Assembly: GCA_964427055.1 (NCBI GenBank)
Contig: CAYRSQ010000019.1
Span: forward strand, 1-14,488
DNA length: 14,488 bases
From: CAYNTH01 sp964427055
GTDB lineage: Archaea; Aenigmatarchaeota; Aenigmatarchaeia; CG10238-14; SCSR01
Direction of reading: 5' to 3'
Both the position numbers and the translations under genes were made by a program. This document shows, piece by piece, positions 8,275 to 14,488 of the stretch. How positions within the stretch are numbered: position 1 is the first letter of the stretch; the number at the start of each line of letters is the position of its first letter. Under the pieces are notes generated by a model. The model made no database searches. It worked only from the letters and a program-made list of their open reading frames with translations, and was not told the DNA's origin.

Positions 8275-9419
8275 AACTCTGCTTCGTTTCAGCTTATCCA
8301 CCCAACAGAGGAAACTTGTCGGAATATGGTGCTTATCTATCACAAAGCCTTGCAAAGCAGGATGAATTGAGCGAGATATCAATTCTTGCTAACAAAAACG
8401 AGAATTCTCCCGATATTGAGAGCAATGGAAAAATTAAAGTGATAAGATGCTGGAAAAACAACGATATTTTCACCCCTATTAGAATTCTCAGGGCCGTTTT
8501 AAGAGAAAGCCCTGATATCGTACATTTCAATATACATATGAAAAACTGGGGTGAGGGAAAGCTAGCAAATTTCATTGGAGCTTCCACTCCTTATGTCGTG
8601 AAGTTAATTACCGGCAAAAAAATCATCGTTACGTTGCACAACATAGCAGAGGCTGTTGACTTAAAGGAGATAGGCGAGAAAGACAGCGTTGTAAACAGTA
8701 TCGGAATATACGTTGCGACGAGTCTGATACTAAAGGCAGATATGGTGACTACGACATTGAAAAGGTTTGAGAGCATGCTAGAAAAGAAGTACAATGCCCA
8801 TAACGTAGTAACGGTATATCTTGGCACTCCAGGAAAACTAGCAGATGAAGTAAAGACAGGAGGCAATACCATTCTTTCTTTCGGTTATTGGAGTAATCCG
8901 AAAAACCTACCATTTCTCATAGAAACGTTCATGGAGCTAAAGCATGAAGACGAGAAGATGAAACTGATAATAGCAGGAGGATCCCATCCATACTACAGAA
9001 ACTACCTGGACTCTATTAAGGAAAACTATGAAACTGTAGATGGAATAGAATTCACTGGATACGTCCCTGAAAACCAAATTAAAGACGTGTTTGGAAAATC
9101 GTCTGTTGTGGTCTTGCCTTACACTACCGCGCTGGGAACAAGCGCAGTGGTCCATCTGGCGGCTAGTTACGGAAAACCTATCATAATAACAGATCTGCCA
9201 GAAAGTCGTGATATAACGGATGAAATCGGACTTGAACTTCTATTATTCCCTAAGAATGACAAAGAAGCACTGAAGAATGAAATTAGATCCCTGTTAAATG
9301 ACGAGTCTAAACAATCATCAATCATACATAAGAACCTGAAAATAGCTGAAGATCATTCATTCGATAACATTTCTAAAACTTATGTCAAATTGTATGATGA
9401 ATTAGTTGGAAAGGGTTAG
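8271..9419 (+). CDS. GT4-like (GT-B fold) glycosyltransferase
   Basis: A 382-residue GT-B fold retaining-type transferase of the cytoplasmic membrane face. The N-terminal domain starts with the classic strand MKLCFVSAYPPNRGNLSEYG (1-20), in which PNRGNLSEYG stands at the acceptor-side G-G-x-x-x loop. VTLHN at 120-124 is the usual inter-strand motif. The C-terminal donor domain has ILSFGYWSNPKNLPFLIETF (201-220), LIIAGG (232-237), IEFTGYVPENQI (259-270) and VVVLPYTTALGTSAVVHLAA (279-298). In GT4 enzymes the last block normally contains the E-x7-E pair. Here both positions lack Glu, a variation known in some archaeal and bacterial relatives. The gene begins in the ATGA overlap with the preceding membrane protein and ends three bases before the next ATG, so all three are probably one transcript. 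The substrate is unknown. Confidence 0.87.
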   Translation: MKLCFVSAYPPNRGNLSEYGAYLSQSLAKQDELSEISILANKNENSPDIESNGKIKVIRCWKNNDIFTPIRILRAVLRESPDIVHFNIHMKNWGEGKLANFIGASTPYVVKLITGKKIIVTLHNIAEAVDLKEIGEKDSVVNSIGIYVATSLILKADMVTTTLKRFESMLEKKYNAHNVVTVYLGTPGKLADEVKTGGNTILSFGYWSNPKNLPFLIETFMELKHEDEKMKLIIAGGSHPYYRNYLDSIKENYETVDGIEFTGYVPENQIKDVFGKSSVVVLPYTTALGTSAVVHLAASYGKPIIITDLPESRDITDEIGLELLLFPKNDKEALKNEIRSLLNDESKQSSIIHKNLKIAEDHSFDNISKTYVKLYDELVGKG

Positions 9420-9422
9420 TGG

Positions 9423-11213
9423 ATGTTGTTAGGTTACGTATTCGCATGGATTATAGTGGTTTCCTTAGGGTATCTGTTATCGCTTAGTTTTCCGGAAAAC
9501 TTGGAACTAAAACCAAGGTTATCATTTTCAGTCGGTATTGGACTCGGAATCATCTCAGTTTTAATGATGATATTAGGATTCCTCTACAATTACAAACTTC
9601 AGTCTGTCATGTTATTTCTGATACCGGTATACGCTCTTTTGGTTCTCTATAACAGAAAAAGAATACATTTGACGGATATTTTATCTAAAAGCATCGGACT
9701 AAATTTGAAACTTGTTTTGATATTGTCAATCTTTTCGATTGCCTCAATTTCCCATATAATCCTATTTCCGGAGCTATACAAGGATTCTGGAATATATATG
9801 CAATGGACCAAACTACTGTACGAGTCAAAAGAAATAAACTTCGTAGAGGGTGGGCCGAGTGTCGGAATGGGATTGGCCTCTAACTACCCATCTGCATACC
9901 AACTCATAACCGTTTTTTTCTATCTTTTTACCGGTGAAAATCCAATTTATCCCAGAATCACGTCTTTGATACTGTCAGTCTTATTTGTTTCATTCGTATA
10001 CGAGTGGTCCATTCATGTATTCGAAAAGAAAAAGTTCGGCATATATTCATCCCTAATTTTGCTCTCTCTTCCTTCTATAGTGTTTTTCAGCAGGAGTGCA
10101 GCCCACTACATGTACCTGACCTTCCAATTCTCGATGGCGTGTCTTTTGTTAAAAAAATATACTGAAACCGGTGAAAAATTGCATCTTTACCTAAGCTCAT
10201 TCTTTGGCGGATTCGCTGCTTTGGCAGCATATCTTGGTGGCATTTTCCTGTTCATTGCCCCCATATCATTATTGAATAGAAACATCAAACTTAGTCATCT
10301 GGTAACCGCCGGACTAATTTTTTCCATAATCATATCACCGTGGTATGGGAGAAATTTCATAGTGATGGGGAACCCTATCTGGCCGATGGGAGGAGGTAAC
10401 TACATAGACCCCAATATAGAAAACCATGCGTTCAGCCAACTGAATTCAGCATCAAAAGTTTCCGGATTCAACTACGATAGTATAGCTGACTTAGGTAATT
10501 CCATCGCACGACTATTGTTCTCTTATGTAAACTATTCCGATGCATCTGTATACCATCCATTGAATCCATTTTTCATACTTGTCATTCCCACTCTGTTCCT
10601 GTGGATAAAGAAAGGGAATGGAAAAATGGAATTTTTCTATGTCTGGTTCATGGCTATACTTGCTTCCTATGTCTTGATTTTCAATTACTGGAGCAAGTAT
10701 CTTATACTCATATCAGTGCCTACCACTTTCCTATTCCTATATTTAAAAGAGAACCTGAAAGAAGGCATCACGGGAAAACTTATAGAATGTTCAATCGTCA
10801 TTTTGTTTGCCAATGCACTGTTGCTGGCATTCATATGGGACGACTGTCCTCAGAACCATACTATGGAATCTATTATCGATAATTTGGGCAATCATACTAA
10901 ATTGTTGGAAATCTGCTATGGGGATGACATAAGGATAGCTGAATGGGTCAATGAAAACCTTCCCGAAAATGCGGTCATAGCTACTACGGACTACAAGCTA
11001 TATTACTATGACCGGAACGTTACAGAAATCAACAGCTGGAAACTCAGGGAATTGTATTACACCAATGGCATAGAAGAAAGCATCGCCGTATTGAAGGAAA
11101 ATGGGATAACCAATCTGGTGGTTACCGGAGATATGGACAGCTTCGTATTATACCCAGACTATCTGAAATTAATCAAGGAGATAAACGGAAAAGTGGTATA
11201 TGAATTGCTCTAA
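9423..11213 (+). CDS. Polytopic GT-C-like glycosyltransferase with C-terminal soluble domain
   Basis: A 596-residue protein with about 12 hydrophobic segments up to residue 472 and a soluble tail at 495-596. After an N-terminal set of helices, L-Y-K-D-S-G-I-Y (118-125) gives the Asp and following aromatic residues found in the first outer loop of GT39-like and related GT-C enzymes. GNPIWPMGG (316-324) is a motif frequent in archaeal polysaccharide membrane transferases. The tail pattern D-x-R-I-A-E-W-V-N-E-N-L-P-E-N-A near 502-517, followed by Y-Y-Y-D-R and a helix with GITNLVV, is the usual periplasmic cap of such proteins. The ATG follows the GT4 stop by three bases, and AGGG about seven bases upstream can act as the ribosome site inside the preceding gene. 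The 3' end overlaps the opposite-strand DPM1-like gene by 4 bases. Donor and acceptor are unknown. Confidence 0.72.
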   Translation: MLLGYVFAWIIVVSLGYLLSLSFPENLELKPRLSFSVGIGLGIISVLMMILGFLYNYKLQSVMLFLIPVYALLVLYNRKRIHLTDILSKSIGLNLKLVLILSIFSIASISHIILFPELYKDSGIYMQWTKLLYESKEINFVEGGPSVGMGLASNYPSAYQLITVFFYLFTGENPIYPRITSLILSVLFVSFVYEWSIHVFEKKKFGIYSSLILLSLPSIVFFSRSAAHYMYLTFQFSMACLLLKKYTETGEKLHLYLSSFFGGFAALAAYLGGIFLFIAPISLLNRNIKLSHLVTAGLIFSIIISPWYGRNFIVMGNPIWPMGGGNYIDPNIENHAFSQLNSASKVSGFNYDSIADLGNSIARLLFSYVNYSDASVYHPLNPFFILVIPTLFLWIKKGNGKMEFFYVWFMAILASYVLIFNYWSKYLILISVPTTFLFLYLKENLKEGITGKLIECSIVILFANALLLAFIWDDCPQNHTMESIIDNLGNHTKLLEICYGDDIRIAEWVNENLPENAVIATTDYKLYYYDRNVTEINSWKLRELYYTNGIEESIAVLKENGITNLVVTGDMDSFVLYPDYLKLIKEINGKVVYELL

Positions 11214-11923
11214 ATCCTATCGAACCTTAACTTTAACGCGGTCAGGAAGAATTTTAAAAGGTCGTTCTTAGACAGTTTTGACTTTCCCATTCTTCTGTCA
11301 TGGAAGACTATCGGAATGGAAGACACCTTGAATCCCTTTTCTATCGCCCTGTACAATATTTCCAATTGGAAGTCGTAACTAGTCGATCTGATTTCTCCAA
11401 GTTCTATGCTTTCCAATACTTTCCGTCTGTACGCTCTATATCCAGATGTCATGTCTGAAACGTTTATCCCTGTGATGTGTTTGCCTATCATATTACCACA
11501 GAAAGAAATGATCTTTCTGGCAGGACCCCATCCTACGACACCTCCACCTTCCATGAGCCTAGACCCGACTACCACATCATATCCATCATCCAGTTTCTTC
11601 ATAAATTCAGGCAATTTTTCGGGATCATGGCTCATGTCAGCATCCATCTCAAAAATGACATTAGCTCCGTCCAATATCGCTTCCTTGAATCCAGTGATGT
11701 ATGCAGATCCCAATCCCATCTTGGTTGGCCTATCTATGAGCTTTATATCATATTTTCCCGCCAAATTTCTCACGGCAGCCGCCGTACCGTCTGGCGAGTT
11801 GTCATCCACCACTATAACGTTTCCGTCAATAGCGGATTTTTCGAACTGCCCGAACAGGCTCGGTATAAGTTTCGATATATTTTCTCTTTCATTGTATGTC
11901 GGTATGACGATCGTGACTTTCAT
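11210..11923 (-). CDS. Polyprenyl-phosphate mannosyl/glucosyl transferase (DPM1-like, GT2)
   Basis: A 237-residue soluble GT2 enzyme that transfers mannose or glucose from GDP-Man or UDP-Glc to a polyprenyl phosphate, making the lipid-linked monosaccharide used by outer-face GT-C transferases. Seen in order: IPTYNERENI (7-16), VDDNSPDGT (39-47), MGLGSAY near 69-75, DADMSHDP (94-101, the DxD metal site), SRLMEGG near 121-127, and the D-M-T-S-G-Y-R-A-Y-R block near 157-166. There is no C-terminal membrane domain, so it resembles the soluble DPM1 class of about 240-260 residues. ATG 11923 is preferred because it places the family's first strand directly at the N terminus and has AGAGG (plus 11931-11935) seven bases upstream. 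An ATG at 11974 or a TTG at 11995 would add a non-conserved head. It probably supplies the GT-C enzymes at 3735-11213. Its codons look richer in G and C than theirs. Confidence 0.9.
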   Translation of the reverse strand: MKVTIVIPTYNERENISKLIPSLFGQFEKSAIDGNVIVVDDNSPDGTAAAVRNLAGKYDIKLIDRPTKMGLGSAYITGFKEAILDGANVIFEMDADMSHDPEKLPEFMKKLDDGYDVVVGSRLMEGGGVVGWGPARKIISFCGNMIGKHITGINVSDMTSGYRAYRRKVLESIELGEIRSTSYDFQLEILYRAIEKGFKVSSIPIVFHDRRMGKSKLSKNDLLKFFLTALKLRFDRI

Positions 11924-11930
11924 CGAATGT

Positions 11931-11935
11931 CCTCT
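11931..11935 (-). promoter_or_regulatory. Ribosome binding site that decides the DPM1-like start
   Basis: AGAGG on the minus strand, seven bases before ATG 11923, matches the core of an archaeal anti-Shine-Dalgarno pairing. The alternative ATG at 11974 has no comparable site. This supports the shorter protein, whose first residues are the first beta strand of the GT2 fold. Confidence 0.5.
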
Positions 11936-12009
11936 AGTATATCGATGTGAGCCAAGTTTCAAATTGTTTTTCATTCTTACCCAGGAAACGTCCAAATTCT
12001 GTTCAAATG

Positions 12010-12017
12010 TTTATATA
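12010..12017 (-). promoter_or_regulatory. TATA box for the DPM1-like gene
   Basis: The minus strand reads TATATAAA, a strong archaeal TATA box. Transcription would start near 11987-11990, giving a leader of about 65 bases to ATG 11923, or about 14 bases to the alternative ATG 11974. An inverted GTTTAACAT-type repeat begins about 22 bases further upstream (12039-12049), well placed for a regulator to affect this promoter. Confidence 0.6.
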
Positions 12018-12038
12018 CCGCCCAAAAACAATTTACAT

Positions 12039-12049
12039 ATATGTTAAAC
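12039..12049. repeat. 11-base repeat, inverted arm (possible operator)
   Basis: ATATGTTAAAC here is the exact reverse complement of GTTTAACATAT at 12121-12131, 71 bases away. It lies just upstream of the TATA box of the DPM1-like gene. With the two sites near the HTH gene it forms a set of three similar sites in the divergent intergenic region. An operator role for the HTH protein encoded at 12169 is inferred from position only. Confidence 0.5.
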
Positions 12050-12107
12050 ATAAACATTGAACGTAACAGATTAGCAATAATGTTGTACCATTGTGCTTAA
12101 TTGATTA

Positions 12108-12131
12108 GTTTAACATTATAGTTTAACATAT
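12108..12131. repeat. Tandem GTTTAACAT sites (possible HTH operator) with embedded TATA-like sequence
   Basis: The nonamer GTTTAACAT occurs at 12108-12116 and again at 12121-12129, 13 bases start to start. TTGATTA flanks the pair on both sides (12101-12107 and 12131-12137). The only plus-strand TATA-like hexamer nearby, ATTATA at 12115-12120, lies between and over the two copies. A transcript from it would start near 12143 and include the ribosome site at 12155. A protein bound to these sites would block TATA access, as expected of an autorepressor. This is inference. The repeats themselves are directly visible. Confidence 0.5.
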
Positions 12132-12154
12132 TGATTAACCAAAAAGAATCCATA

Positions 12155-12160
12155 GAAGGT
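12155..12160 (+). promoter_or_regulatory. Ribosome binding site for the GTG start of the HTH gene
   Basis: GAAGGT sits eight bases before the GTG at 12169 and matches most of the GGAGGT consensus. No in-frame ATG lies near the start of the HTH domain, so this site supports the use of GTG. Confidence 0.45.
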
Positions 12161-12168
12161 CTGATTTC

Positions 12169-12378
12169 GTGAATAGTCAGGAAAATAACCGCAAAAAAGT
12201 AGTACAAGTTCTAAAAGAGCATCCGGAAGGATTGACGATTACTCAAATAGCTGAAAAATCGGGCATGACGCGCCAGACATCTTCTAAATACGTATTTGCG
12301 TTGACCTTTGAGGGATCCGTAGAATGTAGGGAAATCGGACCTGCAAAACTTTGCTATCTGAAGAGTGTAAAAAAATGA
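12169..12378 (+). CDS. Small winged helix-turn-helix DNA-binding protein
   Basis: A 69-residue protein that consists of a single winged HTH and nothing else. The pattern L-K-E-H-P-E-G-L-T-I-T-Q-I-A (15-28) is helix 1 to helix 2, and E-K-S-G-M-T-R-Q-T-S-S-K-Y (29-41) covers the turn and recognition helix. GSVECREIGPAKLCYL (49-64) is the wing, with the archaeal R-E-I-G-P-A-K ending. Such domains are known alone or at the N terminus of larger archaeal regulators. Here the stop codon falls right after the wing. There is no sensor or dimerisation domain, which is unusual for a free regulator. The start is GTG with GAAGGT eight bases upstream. Its TGA overlaps the ATG of the cysteine-rich protein gene (ATGA) next to a run of seven A. 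It probably regulates its own promoter and perhaps the divergent DPM1-like gene. Confidence 0.82.
   Translation: MNSQENNRKKVVQVLKEHPEGLTITQIAEKSGMTRQTSSKYVFALTFEGSVECREIGPAKLCYLKSVKK
12369..12375 (+). other. A-AAA-AAA heptamer at the HTH/cysteine-rich gene junction
   Basis: Seven consecutive A lie in phase with the last two HTH codons (AAA AAA at 12370-12375, with an A at 12369). The next codon is the TGA stop. A one-base backward slip would be silent for both tRNAs and would continue into the frame of the cysteine-rich protein through its own ATG. That is the classical X-XXY-YYZ phase of a -1 frameshift site. It may equally be a simple Lys-rich end with an ATGA overlap, or a homopolymer length error in the assembly. 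Confidence 0.4.
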
Positions 12379-14488
12379 AAGCATCTAGTGTAAACCCTGA
12401 TAGATTAGGAGAATCCGGGCTGTCCGGGAGGAAATCGTTACTGATATTTCTGCTGTATCTGGCATTCTTCGTTGCGGCGTTCACCGTGAAGACCGGCGCT
12501 GTCACGCTCTCAGACATATCGAATGGTAGGGGCGTTATAAGTTTTCCGGGAAGAGGCGATTATAATGTGCCGTTTGAGGACATATTGTCAATGCAAGCAT
12601 ACTGTAATGCCGTTCCTGGTAGTTGCGCGGCAAGTTGCGGAACTGACAGTGATTGTTACACGGACCTTGGCACTGGCTGGGCTGATTGTGGTGCCAACAA
12701 ATGTTGTACTTATTCATCTTCGAGCACGACATGTTTCGGACCAACTAACTATTGTGATGGCAGTTGCAGAATACAAACAGAGGAATTTTTCTGCACTGGA
12801 ACTAACGGAGATTGTGGAAGCAGTCCTGACGTAAGCTACACTAATTGTGTATCCGGCAAGACTTGTTCCAGTGGGGCATGTTCGACAGGGCTATGTGACG
12901 CAACTCCATTCTGTTCTGGAACCACTAGATATGCAGGACTGACATGCGATGGAAGCGGCACGTGCGGCCAGAGCTCCGGTCCGACGGATTGTACTTCTGG
13001 ATATCCAGATTACGTTTGTGACACACATTCGGGAGGTGTATGTGATGGACATATTGTCGATGGTACGTGCGCGGGAGGATCATGTACAACGGCAGATGGA
13101 GGCGACAATGATAGTGCTTGTGATGGATTATCCTGTGACACAAAAGACTGTGACACACTGGACGTCACATGCAGGGATTATCATGATGTCACAGAATACT
13201 GCAATGCTGCGGGAAGCTGTGTGACAGGAACCTGTAACAGTTATACGAATGCTGGAACTTCTACTACATGTGGCTCCAGTTCGTGCTCCAGCGACACCTG
13301 TTCAGGGACATGCGGCACAGGGACCAACAGCTGTGTATGGAAAGATTACGAGTCTTCCTGTACGAAATACTGTGATGGTTCTGGAAGTTGCAGTAGTTGT
13401 TCATGTGACTATAGCAATTATGATGTAGACACCACTGAAGCCAGATGCACTGGATGCATGGGAGCAGTCCACTGGAATCTAGGGGGCGAGGCTGCCGCCA
13501 CAACATGCTGTGGTGACGATGCGAGTGAATATAAACTGGCGAGACAGTGTACATCCGGCTGTACGTCCGATTCCAATGACGATGCGTGTTGCAACGCCAA
13601 CAACAAATGTATTTACAATTCTGTATGTTACAGCTCGGGCGCTTTGCAAGATGTGGACAGCGATGGTTGTAACGAATACTGTAATGCCGGTTCATGGGAG
13701 ACAGTTCCGAATGGTCAGGCATCAGGAACAGAAACTGGTGCATGTTGCGCATCGGGAATAACCATAGACATAAATAACGACGGGACATCCGAGACGTGTG
13801 ATGATTGCAACACTGGAAGTGGATCGAATTCATCTGACATATGCGGACAACTATGCCATGGTAGTGGCGGTGTGGGTGTATGTGACGGTGCAGGTGTATG
13901 CTATCCAGGAATAGCGATCTACAGAACTGAAGGGGAATGTACCACTGCAAGCGGGACTTGGAGTTGCAGTGTATGTAGTCCCTCGTGTTCTGGATCCGAA
14001 GACACAGCAGGTATAATAGACGTCGATGCTAGTCAAGGCAGAGACTACATAAAATGCGGTGACTACAAGTTGTGCACTGGCACCAGCAACATAAACTGGG
14101 CAGACGCCCAGACTGTTGGTGGAGGATCATGCGTGCAAGTGGAGACGACCGACATCAATTCCGCTATAACTTATGACGCTGACGATGCGACTAGTTCTGT
14201 AATGTCCATCGCTGACACGATATATATAAATCTCTCTATGACTTATACCACCTCGACTGGAGCTCCGGATTGGAGCTGGTTGGTCGGATGTTGGATGAAC
14301 AACAGTGTCAATGGATATTCATGCCAACAGACACCCACAAGTAGTTCAGATTATGTATGGTCGCCATCAACTAGTACAGGATTTACTGGAACAGGCACTT
14401 TTACTCTAGAACCTACATGTAACACGAGCTATATAAAAGGATGGAAAGCAGGTAACACAGGCGCAGTGATTATGGCATGGTGCTGCAA
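12375..14488 (+). CDS. Giant cysteine-rich membrane-targeted surface protein (3' end outside window)
   Basis: An uninterrupted frame of 704 codons runs from ATG 12375 to the window edge with no stop. The N terminus has about 20 polar residues ending in RK (19-20), then a hydrophobic segment (about 22-38, LLIFLLYLAFFVAAFTV), so it is a signal peptide or an uncleaved signal anchor. From residue 77 on there are about 70 cysteines, many in degenerate C-D/N-G-x-G-x-C units such as YCNAAGSCVTGTC and YCDGSGSCSSCSC, several CC pairs (for example CCGDDASEY at 378-386), and two Ca-binding-like loops, DVDSDG (426-431) and DINNDG (465-470), with Cys close behind. The last 150 visible residues have fewer Cys, are rich in Thr, Ser and aromatics, and look beta-rich. 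Several N-x-S/T sequons suggest glycosylation. The function is unknown; adhesin, envelope scaffold or sensor are possible. A metallothionein-like cytoplasmic role is unlikely given the signal. Confidence 0.82.
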   Translation, partial: MKASSVNPDRLGESGLSGRKSLLIFLLYLAFFVAAFTVKTGAVTLSDISNGRGVISFPGRGDYNVPFEDILSMQAYCNAVPGSCAASCGTDSDCYTDLGTGWADCGANKCCTYSSSSTTCFGPTNYCDGSCRIQTEEFFCTGTNGDCGSSPDVSYTNCVSGKTCSSGACSTGLCDATPFCSGTTRYAGLTCDGSGTCGQSSGPTDCTSGYPDYVCDTHSGGVCDGHIVDGTCAGGSCTTADGGDNDSACDGLSCDTKDCDTLDVTCRDYHDVTEYCNAAGSCVTGTCNSYTNAGTSTTCGSSSCSSDTCSGTCGTGTNSCVWKDYESSCTKYCDGSGSCSSCSCDYSNYDVDTTEARCTGCMGAVHWNLGGEAAATTCCGDDASEYKLARQCTSGCTSDSNDDACCNANNKCIYNSVCYSSGALQDVDSDGCNEYCNAGSWETVPNGQASGTETGACCASGITIDINNDGTSETCDDCNTGSGSNSSDICGQLCHGSGGVGVCDGAGVCYPGIAIYRTEGECTTASGTWSCSVCSPSCSGSEDTAGIIDVDASQGRDYIKCGDYKLCTGTSNINWADAQTVGGGSCVQVETTDINSAITYDADDATSSVMSIADTIYINLSMTYTTSTGAPDWSWLVGCWMNNSVNGYSCQQTPTSSSDYVWSPSTSTGFTGTGTFTLEPTCNTSYIKGWKAGNTGAVIMAWCC

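Noticed and set aside
11924..11995. Extended N terminus of the DPM1-like protein (TTG 11995 or ATG 11974)
   Set aside because: The extra residues are not part of the GT2 fold, and the AGAGG site favours 11923. The 11974 ATG remains possible because the TATA-derived RNA start would precede it.
11406..12047. Plus-strand open frames of 213 and 157 codons over the DPM1-like gene
   Set aside because: The minus-strand product has full GT2/DPM1 motifs. The plus-strand translations have none and cross the TATA region.
12565..13224. Short plus-strand frames within the cysteine-rich region
   Set aside because: They overlap the continuous 704-codon frame and lack ribosome sites or recognisable motifs.
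13264..13950. Long minus-strand open frame of 228 codons
   Set aside because: It is the complement of the cysteine-rich plus-strand frame. Its His/Arg/Cys/Ser-rich composition with no domain is what antisense reading of TGT/TGC, GGA and ACA-type codons gives.
12375..14488. CRISPR-like or DNA-level tandem repeats in the cysteine-rich gene
   Set aside because: The repeated pattern exists at protein level only. The nucleotide units are divergent and irregularly spaced.

Overview
The window looks archaeal. The clues are TATA-box-like elements about 25 to 30 bases ahead of likely start sites, one probable leaderless gene, a short HTH protein of archaeal style, a soluble dolichol-phosphate-sugar synthase, and several multi-spanning GT-C enzymes beside a radical SAM protein and a CapK-like adenylate-forming enzyme. 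Mixed GGAGG-like and leaderless starts, AT-rich DNA and a very cysteine-rich surface protein would suit an uncultivated lineage such as a DPANN or euryarchaeal group, but I cannot place it further.

Layout. (1) Positions 1-2371, plus strand: the end of an NAD-dependent sugar epimerase, a GT2 glycosyltransferase and a radical SAM enzyme. They are joined by two ATGA stop/start overlaps and are surely co-translated. (2) Positions 2346-3602, minus strand: a CapK/PaaK-type adenylate-forming enzyme. It overlaps the radical SAM gene tail to tail and has its own TATA element in the 132-base gap that follows. (3) Positions 3735-11213, plus strand: a large GT-C membrane glycosyltransferase with three tandem extracytoplasmic beta-rich modules, a second polytopic GT-C-like protein, a GT4 glycosyltransferase and a third GT-C-like protein. 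The last three are packed with a 4-base overlap or a 3-base gap. (4) Positions 11210-11923, minus strand: a polyprenyl-phosphate mannosyl/glucosyl transferase (DPM1-like). (5) A 245-base divergent regulatory region with repeated GTTTAACAT sites. (6) Positions 12169-14488, plus strand: a small winged-HTH regulator overlapping by ATGA a huge cysteine-rich, membrane-targeted protein that runs off the right edge.

How they fit together (inference). Regions 1 to 4 form a surface-glycan assembly locus. The epimerase would make the sugar. Cytoplasmic GT2 and GT4 enzymes would build on a lipid carrier. The DPM1-like enzyme would make the polyprenyl-phosphate sugar donor that GT-C enzymes use on the outer face. 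Radical SAM and CapK-like enzymes would modify or activate a substituent. The cysteine-rich surface protein and the C-terminal domain of the first GT-C protein are rich in N-x-S/T sequons and so are plausible glycoproteins. DNA from about 11.2 kb onward looks visibly less AT-rich than the glycan genes.

The most interesting part is the HTH/cysteine-rich pair. A perfect A-AAA-AAA heptamer sits exactly at their junction, in the phase where a -1 slip would fuse an intracellular DNA-binding domain to a membrane anchor and a roughly 70-cysteine ectodomain. No stretch over 300 bases lacks a gene. I saw no tRNA, rRNA, CRISPR array or insertion sequence.
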